Positions 7,279-16,658 of a stretch of DNA of 42,317 nt are shown here, piece by piece. Both the position numbers and the translations under genes were made by a program. The stretch's first letter is position 1; every line of letters starts with the position of its first letter. This DNA is from Reyranella soli (lineage in GTDB: Bacteria; Pseudomonadota; Alphaproteobacteria; Reyranellales; Reyranellaceae). Location of the stretch: contig NZ_BKAJ01000131.1 in NCBI RefSeq assembly GCF_007992495.1, positions 1 through 42,317 of the forward strand, in the 5' to 3' direction. Below the pieces are notes generated by a model. That model was not told the origin of the DNA and searched no databases. It saw only the letters and a list, made by a program, of their open reading frames with translations.

Positions 7279-8455
7279 CGGCCTTCTGCAGGGCTTCGAG
7301 CTGGGCCGCCAGAGTCGCGCCGCGTCGTGCGCGCGTCAACTCGAAGTGGCCGAGCCGGGTGAAGCCGTAGAGCTGGGTCGGCACCGGGTCCTCGGCAAGG
7401 GCCTCGGCCAGGGCGGCCTGCACCTTGTCGCGGTCGTAGGTGCTGCGCATGGTGACGAAGTCGATCACCACCGCACCCGCGAGGTTGCGCAGGCGCAGCT
7501 GCTGGGCGATCGCCGGCGCGGCTTCGAGGTTGACCTCGACCGGCCGGCGCGGCGCGCGGCCCTGACGGCTGCCGGCGCTGCCGCTGTCGACATCGACGGC
7601 GGTCAGCGTCTCGCCCGGTTCGAACAGCACTTCGACGCCGCTCTCCAGCACGATGCGCGGGGCGAGCGCGGTGTCGATCTGGCCCTCGACGTCGTCGATG
7701 TCGAAGGCGGGCATCGGCCCATTGTGCCAGCGCACGCGGATCTTCTCGCCCAGGCGGTCCAGCTCGTCCTGCAGCGCGCGCGCCATGCCGCGATCGTCGA
7801 GGATCACCTCCTCGAGCGTAGCGCCGTGATCGCGCAGCGCGCGGGTGACGGGGTCGCGCTCGCCCGGCATGCGGGCCGTCAGGTCGGCTGGCGGCTGGGC
7901 ATCGAAGGCGTGCCGGCGAAGCTGTTCCCAGCGCTCCATGATCTGGCCGGCGTCGGCGCGCAGCACCTCGGCGCCGGCGCCGGCGGCGGCCGTGCGCAGC
8001 ACGATGCCGCCTTCCAGCAGGCCCTCGACATGGCGGCGCAGGCGCTCGCGCTCGCTTTCGCCCTCGATGCGGCGCGAGAAGCTGACGCCCGCGCCGACCG
8101 GGTGATAGACGAGATAGCGCCCGGTGACCGCGAGGTTCATCGAGAGCCGCGGGCCCTTGTCGCCCTCGCCATCGTTGCGCACCTGCACGAGCAGCGGCGC
8201 GCCGGGCGGCGGCCAGTCGTCGATGCCGGCGCGATCCTCGGCGCGCAGGAAGCCGGAGCGGCCGATGCCGATATCGACGAAGGCGGCATCGAGCTCGGGC
8301 ATCATCCGCTCGAGCCGGCCGAGGAACACGCTCTCAACGCGCGTAGGCTTGTCGCGGCGCACGATCTGCAGCTCGGCCAGCCGGCCATCCGCGACCAGCG
8401 CCATCAGGAAGGCGTTGGGCAGGACGTGGCAGATCAGGCGGTCGATGCGGCTCAC
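7271..8455 (-). CDS. Ribonuclease E/G family endoribonuclease (RNase G-like)
   Basis: A 394-residue RNase E/G catalytic domain that should cleave single-stranded RNA in rRNA and mRNA processing. Visible hallmarks are the N-terminal S1-like part (FLGRLERMMPELDAAFVDIG, FLRAED), and the DNase-like active-site region with EVLFEPGETLTAVDVDSGS and VVIDFVTM. It lacks the long C-terminal scaffold of RNase E. The true start is taken as GTG at 8455, which overlaps the maf stop (GTGA); the longer open frame upstream lies wholly within maf. It is slightly shorter than E. coli RNase G. Part of the coupled infA-maf-RNase-yacG run. Confidence 0.88.
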   Translation of the reverse strand: MSRIDRLICHVLPNAFLMALVADGRLAELQIVRRDKPTRVESVFLGRLERMMPELDAAFVDIGIGRSGFLRAEDRAGIDDWPPPGAPLLVQVRNDGEGDKGPRLSMNLAVTGRYLVYHPVGAGVSFSRRIEGESERERLRRHVEGLLEGGIVLRTAAAGAGAEVLRADAGQIMERWEQLRRHAFDAQPPADLTARMPGERDPVTRALRDHGATLEEVILDDRGMARALQDELDRLGEKIRVRWHNGPMPAFDIDDVEGQIDTALAPRIVLESGVEVLFEPGETLTAVDVDSGSAGSRQGRAPRRPVEVNLEAAPAIAQQLRLRNLAGAVVIDFVTMRSTYDRDKVQAALAEALAEDPVPTQLYGFTRLGHFELTRARRGATLAAQLEALQKADD

Positions 8456-9030
8456 GAGACGGCCTTCAGGAGGCCGAGCGTCTCGTAGAGCGGCAGGCCG
8501 ACGACGTTGCTGTACGAACCGGAGAGGAAGCTCGCGAAGCGCGCGGCGCGGCCCTGGATGGCATAGCCGCCGGCCTTGCCGCGCCATTCGTCGCTCGCGA
8601 TGTAGTCGTCGATCTCGGCCGGCTCCAGCCGCTTGAAGCGCACGACGGTCTCGACCAGGCGCGTGCGCACCATGCCGTTGGCCGCGCCGACGGCGACGCC
8701 TCCCAGCACGCGATGCCGGCGGCCCGACAGCAGGCCGAGGCAGACGCGCGCTTCTTTCTCGGTCTCGGCCTTGGGCAGGATGCGCCGGCCGCAGACCACG
8801 ACGCTGTCGGCCGCCAGCACGACCATGCCCGGATGACGGTCGGCCACGGCGGCGAGCTTGGCCTTGGCCATGCGCAGCGCGTAGGCACGCGGCAACTCGC
8901 GCGGACCGGGCGTCTCGTCGATGTGGGCGGGATCGATCTTAGCGGGCTCGATTCCCACCTGGCGCAGCAGGTCGAGCCGACGCGGCGAGGCGGAAGCGAG
9001 GACCAGCGGCGGGATCGGCTGGGCGCTCAA
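8452..9030 (-). CDS. maf: Maf family nucleoside triphosphate pyrophosphatase
   Basis: A 192-residue Maf protein, a house-cleaning nucleotide pyrophosphatase acting on dTTP/UTP or modified nucleotides. The N-terminal LASASPRRLDLLRQVGI motif, the catalytic aspartate region VLAADSVV, and the GGYAIQGRAARFASFLSGSYSNVVGLP block are all present. It begins three bases after the infA stop and its stop overlaps the GTG of the RNase gene. Whether it is YhdE-like or YceF-like is not resolved. Confidence 0.92.
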   Translation of the reverse strand: MSAQPIPPLVLASASPRRLDLLRQVGIEPAKIDPAHIDETPGPRELPRAYALRMAKAKLAAVADRHPGMVVLAADSVVVCGRRILPKAETEKEARVCLGLLSGRRHRVLGGVAVGAANGMVRTRLVETVVRFKRLEPAEIDDYIASDEWRGKAGGYAIQGRAARFASFLSGSYSNVVGLPLYETLGLLKAVS

Positions 9031-9033
9031 CGC

Positions 9034-9252
9034 CTACTTGAAACGGAAGGTGATGCGGCCCTTGGACAGGTCGTAGGGCGTCATCTCGACGGTGACGCGG
9101 TCGCCCGCCAACACGCGGATGCGGTTCTTGCGCATCTTGCCCGAGGTATGGGCGAGGATCGTGTGATCGTTGTCGAGCTTCACCCGGAACATCGCATTGG
9201 GCAGCAGCTCGGCTACCACGCCGGTGAATTCGATGAGGTCTTCTTTGGCCAT
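9034..9252 (-). CDS. infA: Translation initiation factor IF-1
   Basis: A 72-residue single OB-fold protein, the standard length of IF-1. The start MAKEDLIEFTGVV, the core HTSGKMRKNRIRVLAGDRV, and the end TPYDLSKGRITFRFK match bacterial IF-1 almost in full. It binds the 30S A site during initiation. It heads the minus-strand run infA-maf-RNase-yacG-tRNA-Phe; its promoter must lie within the 139 bases shared with the divergent gene at 9392. Confidence 0.97.
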   Translation of the reverse strand: MAKEDLIEFTGVVAELLPNAMFRVKLDNDHTILAHTSGKMRKNRIRVLAGDRVTVEMTPYDLSKGRITFRFK

Positions 9253-9391
9253 CCGGCCTCCGGTTGGAGCGTTGAGGAATAAAGCGGCCGGAAAATGGGC
9301 TGAGAGACGGGTTTAGTCAACTCGACCAGGGGATTGCTTTCGCTTATACAAGGCGCGGCTGCGGACGCCCGGGGAAGGAAGGACCAGTCGT

Positions 9392-10165
9392 ATGAACGCA
9401 CAGCAGACGTGCAGCCTTTTTGCTGCCGCCCTGATCCTTGCCTCTGGACACGTTTTAGCCCAATCGGCGACGCCAGCGCCGGCCGCTCCGACGGCAGCCG
9501 CAGCTGCTGCCGGCCCCAAGACGATCGGCGTTCCCACCAACAGGCGGTATTCGTCGGCGCTGATCGTGCTCAACGCCAAGGCCGGCCGCCTGGAGGGCGA
9601 CAAGCTGGTCCTCGACGGCGTGCAGCCGACCGCAACCCTGTTCACCAGCCGGCCCGTGCGCACGGTCGGCCACATGGCGACGCCGGAGATGGTCGAGATC
9701 TGGCGCACCGGCAGCTTCGCCAAGGATCCGCCCAACGCCACGGCCTCGGTGTTCAGCAAGGACGGCTCGTCGGTCGCCGACGTCGTGGTCGTGCTGAAGG
9801 CGGCCAAGCTCGAGGGCGAGAAGCTCACCTTCGACGTGGCTGTGCTGGAAGGCAGTCTGGGCAAGGCCGACGGTCCGGCCTCGGTGTTCATCGACACGAT
9901 CTGGTTCGGCCTCGGCTCGAACGGCTTCAGCTACTACGGCACCAGCCAGACGACCGGCGGCGAGACGCCCAACATCGGCGACCCGCACGGCACCAGCACG
10001 TTCAGCGGCTGGTCCAACCCCTCGCCGACCCATCCCTACGTGCCGCCGCCGCAGAGCTACGGCACCGCGGTCGGCGCGCCGCCGCCGCCCGACATCGATC
10101 CGCGCTACCAGCAGCGCTACAACCAGCCGACCTGCGGCAAGCCCCCGCTGCTGCCGTGCTACTGA
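9392..10165 (+). CDS. Secreted protein of unknown function, paralogue 1
   Basis: A 257-residue protein with a signal peptide (residues 1-23, ending SGHVLAQ) and an alanine/proline-rich linker. The core (about residues 50-170) repeats the pattern of the next gene: SALIVLNAKAGRLEGDKLVLDGV, then SRPVRTVGHM, FAKDPPNATASV, and KLEGEKLTFDVAVLEGSL. The C-terminal third is rich in glycine, serine, tyrosine and proline and ends with two cysteines. I do not recognise a named family. It and the next two genes interrupt a minus-strand housekeeping block, so they may have been inserted there. Confidence 0.75.
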   Translation: MNAQQTCSLFAAALILASGHVLAQSATPAPAAPTAAAAAAGPKTIGVPTNRRYSSALIVLNAKAGRLEGDKLVLDGVQPTATLFTSRPVRTVGHMATPEMVEIWRTGSFAKDPPNATASVFSKDGSSVADVVVVLKAAKLEGEKLTFDVAVLEGSLGKADGPASVFIDTIWFGLGSNGFSYYGTSQTTGGETPNIGDPHGTSTFSGWSNPSPTHPYVPPPQSYGTAVGAPPPPDIDPRYQQRYNQPTCGKPPLLPCY

Positions 10166-10173
10166 GGCCCGCC

Positions 10174-10722
10174 ATGAACCGCATCCGTTTCCTGGCCGTC
10201 CTCGCCGCCCTCGCCCTGCCCGCACTGCCGGCCGCTGCGCAGACCGACAACCAGACCACCGCTTCGGGCGCGCCCAAGGTCATCGGCCAGCCGCAGCCGC
10301 CGCGCGTCGTGCCGTCGATGATCGTGCTCAACGCCAAGGGCGCCAAGCTCGGCGGCGGCAAGCTGGTGCTCGAAGGCGTGTCGCCCAACGCCATCATCTT
10401 CGCCGACCGGCCGGTGCGCTCGGCGGGCCACGCGCTCACCGCTCACCTGCTCGAGGAGTGGAGCGGCAACGACAGCTTCGCCAAGACGCCGCCCAACGCG
10501 ACGGTGTCGGTGCTGATGAAGGCCAAGGCCGCGGTGGTCGATGCGGTCGTCGTGCTGAAGTCGCCCAAGCTCGAGGGCGACAAGCTCACCTTCGATGTCG
10601 ATGTGCTGGAAGGCGATCTCGTCGGCGGCGATGGCGCTGCGTCCGTCTTCATGGACATCATCAACCTGCCGATGGCGCGCCGCACGGCGCATCGCGGCGC
10701 GTGGTATCACGGCTCGAACTAG
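10174..10722 (+). CDS. Secreted protein of unknown function, paralogue 2
   Basis: A 182-residue protein with a signal peptide (cleaved near ALPAAAQ) that lies eight bases downstream of its paralogue. The shared core is clear: MIVLNAKGAKLGGGKLVLEGV, DRPVRSAGHALT, FAKTPPNATVSVL, and KLEGDKLTFDVDVLEGDL. It lacks the repetitive C-terminal tail of paralogue 1. The two probably arose by tandem duplication and are cotranscribed. The conserved FAKxPPNAxxSV and KLTFDVxVLEG motifs could define a family. Function unknown; the ATG at 10174 is chosen because it gives a proper signal peptide. Confidence 0.75.
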   Translation: MNRIRFLAVLAALALPALPAAAQTDNQTTASGAPKVIGQPQPPRVVPSMIVLNAKGAKLGGGKLVLEGVSPNAIIFADRPVRSAGHALTAHLLEEWSGNDSFAKTPPNATVSVLMKAKAAVVDAVVVLKSPKLEGDKLTFDVDVLEGDLVGGDGAASVFMDIINLPMARRTAHRGAWYHGSN

Positions 10723-10752
10723 ACTTACGTCGTACTTACACGAAGCATTGCG

Positions 10753-10772
10753 CGCATGGATTCTGCCATGCG
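10753..10772. terminator. Stem-loop after the secreted paralogue pair
   Basis: CGCATGG and CCATGCG form a perfect seven-base stem around a six-base loop, 30 bases past the stop at 10722. No T-run follows, so it is only a possible terminator or an mRNA-stabilising hairpin. Confidence 0.35.
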
Positions 10773-10852
10773 TGTAGCGACGCATGTTCGGCACATTTCA
10801 ATCACAATCCCGACGAATGCTCCGCGCGCGTTTGTAACCGAGGAGTAGTTCC

Positions 10853-11203
10853 ATGAATCGTACGCTTGCCACGCTCAGCCTGCTCGGGCTCTGCATCGCC
10901 TCTGCATCCGTTGCTCAGGCTCAGTCCGTTCCTCTCGCCGGAAATGGTGTGTCGACCGCCACTCAGCAATACAGCGCCATGCCGCCGCTGGCGCGCGATC
11001 CCAAGGGCACCGTCGCGCCGCAGAACGGCACGGCCGAGGAAGCCTATGTGAAGGAGCATATCCGCGGCGCGGGCTACAGCGGCGTCAACAGCCTGTACCG
11101 CGACACCGCCGGCACCTGGCACGCTCTGGCCTACAAGGGCCCGGCGGACGTCGAGGTGGCGCTCGACCAGTCCGGACACATCACCGAGACTGCGCACCAG
11201 TAG
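10853..11203 (+). CDS. Small exported protein, PepSY-like
   Basis: A 116-residue protein with a signal peptide (residues 1-23, ending SVAQAQ). The mature half, EEAYVKEHIRGAGYSGV then LYRDTAGTWHALAYKG and VEVALDQSGHI, resembles the helix-strand-strand layout of PepSY-type domains, but this is a weak resemblance and no active site is implied. GAGGAG lies ten bases before the ATG. Its stop is three bases from the end of the convergent phosphatase gene. Confidence 0.7.
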   Translation: MNRTLATLSLLGLCIASASVAQAQSVPLAGNGVSTATQQYSAMPPLARDPKGTVAPQNGTAEEAYVKEHIRGAGYSGVNSLYRDTAGTWHALAYKGPADVEVALDQSGHITETAHQ

Positions 11204-11206
11204 TAG

Positions 11207-11656
11207 TCACACTGACGGGCCTGAGGGTGCGCCGAAGCGCACTTTCAGGCGCGCCAACAGCTGATCGCGCATGCGGCGATAGGCGTCCAGCCGCATCTCG
11301 CGCGATCCTTCCACGGCGCTGGGGTCGGGCACCGGCCAGTACTCGACCTCGGCCGCCGTGCCGCGCGTGACTTCCAGCGCCTGATGATGCGCCTCGGGCG
11401 ACAGCGTCACGATCAGATCGAACGAGCTCGGATCGACATCGCCGAACGTCTTGGCGTGATGACGATGGACGTCGATGCCGACCTCGTCCAGCGCCGCCGC
11501 GACGAAGCCGTCGACATCGGTTGCCCGCACGCCGACCGAATCGATGTAGGACGCCTGGCCGTAGAGCCGCTTGGCCAGCGCCTCGGCCATCGGCGAGCGC
11601 ACGGAATTCTCGCTGCAGGCGAACAGCACGCTGGCGGGAAGGCCGTTCATCGCCAT
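11207..11656 (-). CDS. Low-molecular-weight phosphatase family protein
   Basis: A 149-residue member of the low-molecular-weight tyrosine phosphatase/arsenate reductase fold. The catalytic CX5R loop is CSENSVR, with Cys14 and Arg20, followed by SPMAEAL as in the family; a general-acid aspartate candidate is in VPDPSAVEG. The ATG at 11656 overlaps the UPF0262 stop by one base (TGATG). This order (hisD, UPF0262, phosphatase) is common in alphaproteobacteria, while the physiological substrate is unknown. An ArsC-type role cannot be excluded from sequence. Confidence 0.88.
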   Translation of the reverse strand: MAMNGLPASVLFACSENSVRSPMAEALAKRLYGQASYIDSVGVRATDVDGFVAAALDEVGIDVHRHHAKTFGDVDPSSFDLIVTLSPEAHHQALEVTRGTAAEVEYWPVPDPSAVEGSREMRLDAYRRMRDQLLARLKVRFGAPSGPSV

Positions 11657-12132
11657 CACGACGTGATATGCAGGGCGCAGATGAGGGTGAACAGCCGCCG
11701 CGCCGTGTCGAGATCGATCTCGATCTTGCCCTCGAGCCGCTCGCGCAACAGCTCGGAGCCCTCGTTGTGCAGGCCGCGCCGGCCCATGTCGAGCGCCTCG
11801 ATCTGCGAGGGGCTGAGCTTCTTGATGGCCGCGTAGTAGCTCTCGCAGACCAGGAAGTAGTCCTTCACCACCTTGCGGAAGGGCGTCAGCGACAGGACGA
11901 TGTCGCGCAGCTTGTTGTCGTCGGCATCGCGCACGTCGAACACCAGGCGCTGCTCGAAGATGCCGATGTGCAGTCGATACGGACCGGGCGCGCCGCCGAC
12001 CAGCACGAAGTCGTTCTCCTCGATGAGATCGAACAGCGCCACCGCACGCTCGTGCTCGACCTCGGGCGAGCGGCGGGCCACCGACTCCTCGTCGAGGGCG
12101 ATGTCGATGATGCGGCGCGCCTTGTCCGGCAT
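11656..12132 (-). CDS. UPF0262 family protein
   Basis: A 158-residue protein recognised as UPF0262 from LTPFRKVVKDYFLVCESYY, SQIEALDMGRRGLHNEGSE and IEIDLDTARRLFTLICALH. The family is restricted largely to alphaproteobacteria and its function is unknown. The gene is six bases downstream of hisD and overlaps the phosphatase start, so it is part of the same transcript. Confidence 0.92.
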   Translation of the reverse strand: MPDKARRIIDIALDEESVARRSPEVEHERAVALFDLIEENDFVLVGGAPGPYRLHIGIFEQRLVFDVRDADDNKLRDIVLSLTPFRKVVKDYFLVCESYYAAIKKLSPSQIEALDMGRRGLHNEGSELLRERLEGKIEIDLDTARRLFTLICALHITS

Positions 12133-12138
12133 CGTTCG

Positions 12139-13446
12139 TCAGCCGCGGCGGTTCAGCCGGATCGACACCGACCGGCCGTGCGCACCCAGCCCCTCGGCCT
12201 CGGCCAGCGCCAGCGCCGCCGGCCCCAGCTCGGCCAACGCCTCGGGCGTGCAGGTGACCAGCGAGGTGCGCTTCAGGAAATCGGCGACGCTGAGCCCGCC
12301 CGAGAAGCGCGCCGCGCGTGAGGTCGGCAGCACGTGGTTGGTGCCGGCGACATAGTCGCCGATCGCCTCGGGCGTATGGCGGCCGATGAAGATCGCGCCG
12401 GCGTGCCGGATGCGCTGGGCCAGCGCTTCGGCGGGGCCCGCTTCCATCGCGAGCTCGACGTGTTCGGCGGCGATGCGGTCGACGATCGGCGCCGAGGCCG
12501 GAAGGTCGGGCACCAGGATGATGCAGCCATTGTCGCGCCAGCTCGCTCGCGCGATGTCGGCGCGCGCCATGACTGAAAGCTCGGTCTCGACGGCAGCGGC
12601 CACCCGATCGGCGAAAGCGGCATCGTCGGTGATCAGGATCGACTGCGAGGAGGCATCGTGCTCGGCCTGCGACAGGAGATCGGCCGCGATCCAGGCGGGA
12701 TCGTTCTGGCCATCGGCGACGACCAGGATCTCGGACGGGCCGGCGATAAGGTCGATGCCGACCTGGCCGAACACGCGGCGCTTTGCGGCCGCGACATAGG
12801 CGTTGCCCGGACCGGTGATCTTGTCGACTGGTGCGACCGACTGCGTGCCGTAGGCGAGGGCGGCCACCGCCTGGGCGCCGCCGATGCGCCAGACCTCGTC
12901 GGCGCCGGCGATCTCGGCCGCCAGCATGACCAGCGGATTGAGCACTCCCCCGGGCGTCGGCACGACCATGACGATGCGGGCCACGCCCGCGACCTTGGCC
13001 GGCACGATGTTCATCAACACTGACGACGGATAGGCCGCCGTGCCGCCGGGCACGTAGACGCCGACCGAATCGATCGGCCGATAGCGTGCGCCCAGTCGCG
13101 TGCCGGTGGCATCGGTGAAGTCGACGTCCTGGGGCAGCAGCGCGCGATGGAAAGCTTCGATGCGCTGGGCGGCAAAGGCGAGCGCCTCGCGCTGCGCCGC
13201 CGGCACCTTCGCCGCGGCCGAACGCCGCTCGGCATCGGAGATGCGCAGGTTCGCGAGCTCGGCTCCCGGCCAATCGAACTTGCGCGTGTAGTCGACCACC
13301 GCTTGATCGCCACGAGCACGTACGTCGGCAATGATGTCGGCCACGACGCGGTCGACATTCTCGTCGCTGTCGCGATTGCGCCCGAGGAAGTCCGAAAAGT
13401 CCTTTTCGAAGCCCGGCGCCGCGGCGTCGAGCCTTTTAGGCGGCAC
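12139..13446 (-). CDS. hisD: Histidinol dehydrogenase
   Basis: A 435-residue enzyme that performs the last two oxidations of histidine biosynthesis (L-histidinol to L-histidine, with two NAD). Family hallmarks include VGVYVPGGTAAYPSSVLMN, the glycine-rich RIGGAQAVAALAYGT, GPGNAYVAAAKR, AEHDASSQSILI with the catalytic histidine region, and TNHVLPTSRAARFSGGL. The open frame extends far upstream, but GTG at 13446 gives the normal length and overlaps the hisG stop by 11 bases. It follows hisG in an operon, as often in this class. Confidence 0.94.
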   Translation of the reverse strand: MPPKRLDAAAPGFEKDFSDFLGRNRDSDENVDRVVADIIADVRARGDQAVVDYTRKFDWPGAELANLRISDAERRSAAAKVPAAQREALAFAAQRIEAFHRALLPQDVDFTDATGTRLGARYRPIDSVGVYVPGGTAAYPSSVLMNIVPAKVAGVARIVMVVPTPGGVLNPLVMLAAEIAGADEVWRIGGAQAVAALAYGTQSVAPVDKITGPGNAYVAAAKRRVFGQVGIDLIAGPSEILVVADGQNDPAWIAADLLSQAEHDASSQSILITDDAAFADRVAAAVETELSVMARADIARASWRDNGCIILVPDLPASAPIVDRIAAEHVELAMEAGPAEALAQRIRHAGAIFIGRHTPEAIGDYVAGTNHVLPTSRAARFSGGLSVADFLKRTSLVTCTPEALAELGPAALALAEAEGLGAHGRSVSIRLNRRG

Positions 13447-14104
13447 GGGAAATCTCGCGGAAGCGGTCGACCCAGCGGCCGATTCGCTCCGGCTGGGTCT
13501 TGAGCGCGGCGCGATTGACGATGAAGCGCGAGGTGATGTCGGCGATGTGCTCGATCTCGACCAAGCCGTTCTCTTTGAGCGTGCGGCCCGAATCGACCAG
13601 GTCGACGATGCGATGGCTGAGGCCGAGCGAGGGCGCCAGCTCCATCGCACCCGAGAGCTTCACGCATTCGGCCTGCACGCCGCGCGCGGCGAAGTGGCGG
13701 CGCGTCACCTCGGGATACTTGGTGGCGATGCGTACATGACTCCAGCGCCGCGGATCGTCGCTGCCCGCCATCTCCGCCGGCTCAGCGACCGCCAACCGGC
13801 AGTGACCGATGTTGAGATCGATCGGCGCGTAGATCTCGGGATAGTCGAACTCCATCAGCACATCGCCGCCGGCGATGCCGAGATGGGCGGCGCCGAAGGC
13901 CACGAACGTGGCGACATCGAAGGAGCGTACCCGGATGATGTCGAGGTCGGCATGGTTGGTCGTGAAGCGCAGTTGCCGCGCCTCGGGGTCGGCGAAGGCG
14001 GCCTCCGGTTCGATGCCGGCGCGCGCGAACAGGGGCGCCGCTTCCTTGAGGATGCGGCCCTTGGGCAGCGCCAGGATGAGCTTTTCGTTGGCTTCGCCGG
14101 ACAC
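13436..14104 (-). CDS. hisG: ATP phosphoribosyltransferase, short form
   Basis: A 222-residue HisG catalysing the first step of histidine synthesis (ATP plus PRPP). The start KLILALPKGRILKEAAPLF, the GIAGGDVLMEF region and the PRPP loop ELAPSLGLSHRIVDLVDSGRTLKEN (quoted here in parts) are clear. At this length the protein lacks the C-terminal regulatory domain, so known short-form HisG proteins need a HisZ partner; hisZ is not in the window. GTG at 14104 is favoured because it yields the family start and GGAG lies about ten bases upstream. Confidence 0.92.
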   Translation of the reverse strand: MSGEANEKLILALPKGRILKEAAPLFARAGIEPEAAFADPEARQLRFTTNHADLDIIRVRSFDVATFVAFGAAHLGIAGGDVLMEFDYPEIYAPIDLNIGHCRLAVAEPAEMAGSDDPRRWSHVRIATKYPEVTRRHFAARGVQAECVKLSGAMELAPSLGLSHRIVDLVDSGRTLKENGLVEIEHIADITSRFIVNRAALKTQPERIGRWVDRFREISRAA

Positions 14105-14157
14105 GACACTTTGCTCCAGTAACGAATGCCCGCCCCAAAGATCGAAGGCTTTGCGGG

Positions 14158-14579
14158 CTATTCGACCGGATGGGCGGGCTTCCACGGGGTGGCCCAAGGC
14201 TCCCCGACATCTCCCAAATGGCACGCAAGCCGACCGATTTCCAGCCGTATGGCCCGGCCTGCGGCGAACCGCAGCGTGACTGAACGGTCGTTTTCCTGGA
14301 CCACGGCCAGCAGCTCGAGCATGCGGTCGGGCTGGTCGACCGGGATGTCCTGATGGCGGACTGCCGTCACCTCATTGAAAACAAGGGCGGAATGGGTGCG
14401 CGAATGGGCGGCCTCGACGCTCGGGTCGGCCTCCCAGCGGAAGCGGTTCAAAAGCAGAACGAAGCGCTTCTCGTCCTTGAAGTAGGCGCAGTCGCGCACC
14501 GCCACCAGCGCGTCCTGGACGGCCGCCGATATGACGTCGAGATCGTCCGCGTCCAGCGCCGAGAGTTTCAGCCCGCTCA

Positions 14580-14580
<1 letters not shown>
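14158..14580 (-). CDS. DUF2948 family protein
   Basis: A 140-residue protein starting MSGLKLSALDADDLDVISAA, with RFVLLLNRFRWE and the ending RLEIGRLACHLGDVGEPW, the pattern of DUF2948. Its function is unknown; it commonly sits between murA and hisG in alphaproteobacteria, as here. Its ATG overlaps the murA stop by one base (TAATG). Confidence 0.88.
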
Positions 14581-15863
<1,283 letters not shown>

Positions 15864-15877
15864 GCTCCCTCCTCCCG

Positions 15878-16432
15878 TCAGATCTTGGGCAGGGTGACGC
15901 CGCGCTGGCCCTGATACTTGCCGGCCTTGTCGCGGTAGGAGACTTCGCAGGGCTCATTGCCCTGCAGGAACAGGAATTGCGCCGCACCCTCGTTGGCATA
16001 GATGCGCGCCGGTAGCGGCGTGGTGTTGGAGAATTCCAGCGTGACGTGGCCTTCCCACTCAGGCTCCAGCGGCGTCACATTCACGATGATGCCGCAGCGC
16101 GCATAGGTCGACTTGCCGACGCAGATCACCAGCACGTCACGCGGGATGCGGAAATATTCCACCGTGCTCGCCAGCGCAAAGGAATTGGGCGGGATGATGC
16201 AGATGTCGGTGGTGCGGTCGACGAAGCTGTTGGCCGCGAAGTTCTTGGGATCGACCACCGCCGAATCGACGTTGGTGAAGATCTTGAAGTTGCTGCCCAC
16301 CCGCGCGTCGTAGCCGTAGGACGAGAGCCCGTAGGAGATCACGCCGTCGCGCTTCTGCGCGTCGACGAAGGGCTCGATCATGCCCTTTTCCTGCGACATG
16401 CGGCGGATCCAGCGATCGGAGAGAATGGTCAT
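15878..16432 (-). CDS. dcd: dCTP deaminase
   Basis: A 184-residue trimeric enzyme converting dCTP to dUTP for thymidylate synthesis. Visible family blocks include SYGLSSYGYDARVG, the nucleotide-binding GKSTYARCGIIVNVTPLEP, and the catalytic-glutamate strand GHVTLEFSNTTPLP. Its ATG overlaps the stop of the small gene upstream (ATGA). Complete and normal in length. Confidence 0.95.
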   Translation of the reverse strand: MTILSDRWIRRMSQEKGMIEPFVDAQKRDGVISYGLSSYGYDARVGSNFKIFTNVDSAVVDPKNFAANSFVDRTTDICIIPPNSFALASTVEYFRIPRDVLVICVGKSTYARCGIIVNVTPLEPEWEGHVTLEFSNTTPLPARIYANEGAAQFLFLQGNEPCEVSYRDKAGKYQGQRGVTLPKI

Positions 16433-16599
16433 TTGGCGGGGCTTTTGGGGGGCTGAGTTTCGGTCTTGGCGCCGTCCTGCCGGACACGGTTCTGGGCGCG
16501 TGCCTGCGCCTTACGACGCTTGAGGTTTTCCCGCAAGGCGGCGGCCAACCTTTCGTTGCGATCGCCCTTTTCGGGGACGGATTTTGAGGAGGCGGTCAT
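16429..16599 (-). CDS. Small basic protein upstream of dcd
   Basis: A 56-residue lysine/arginine-rich protein (core RNERLAAALRENLKRRKAQARAQ) predicted to be mostly helical. The ATG at 16599 is preferred over the upstream frame start at 16641. The ATGA overlap with dcd argues that it is translated. I do not recognise a named family; a nucleic-acid-binding role would be a guess from charge only. Confidence 0.6.
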   Translation of the reverse strand: MTASSKSVPEKGDRNERLAAALRENLKRRKAQARAQNRVRQDGAKTETQPPKSPAK

Positions 16600-16658
16600 G
16601 CCGGACAGGATACACCATTTGATGACGGGGAGGACGCGCAAGGCTAGCTTGACGGTCC

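Noticed and set aside
7226..8488. A 420-codon plus-strand open frame
   Set aside because: It is antisense to the RNase E/G gene and has shadow composition with no motif.
11657..13273. Long minus-strand frame upstream of the phosphatase
   Set aside because: It runs through hisD and UPF0262 in another frame. Only its last part, from 11656, is the phosphatase.
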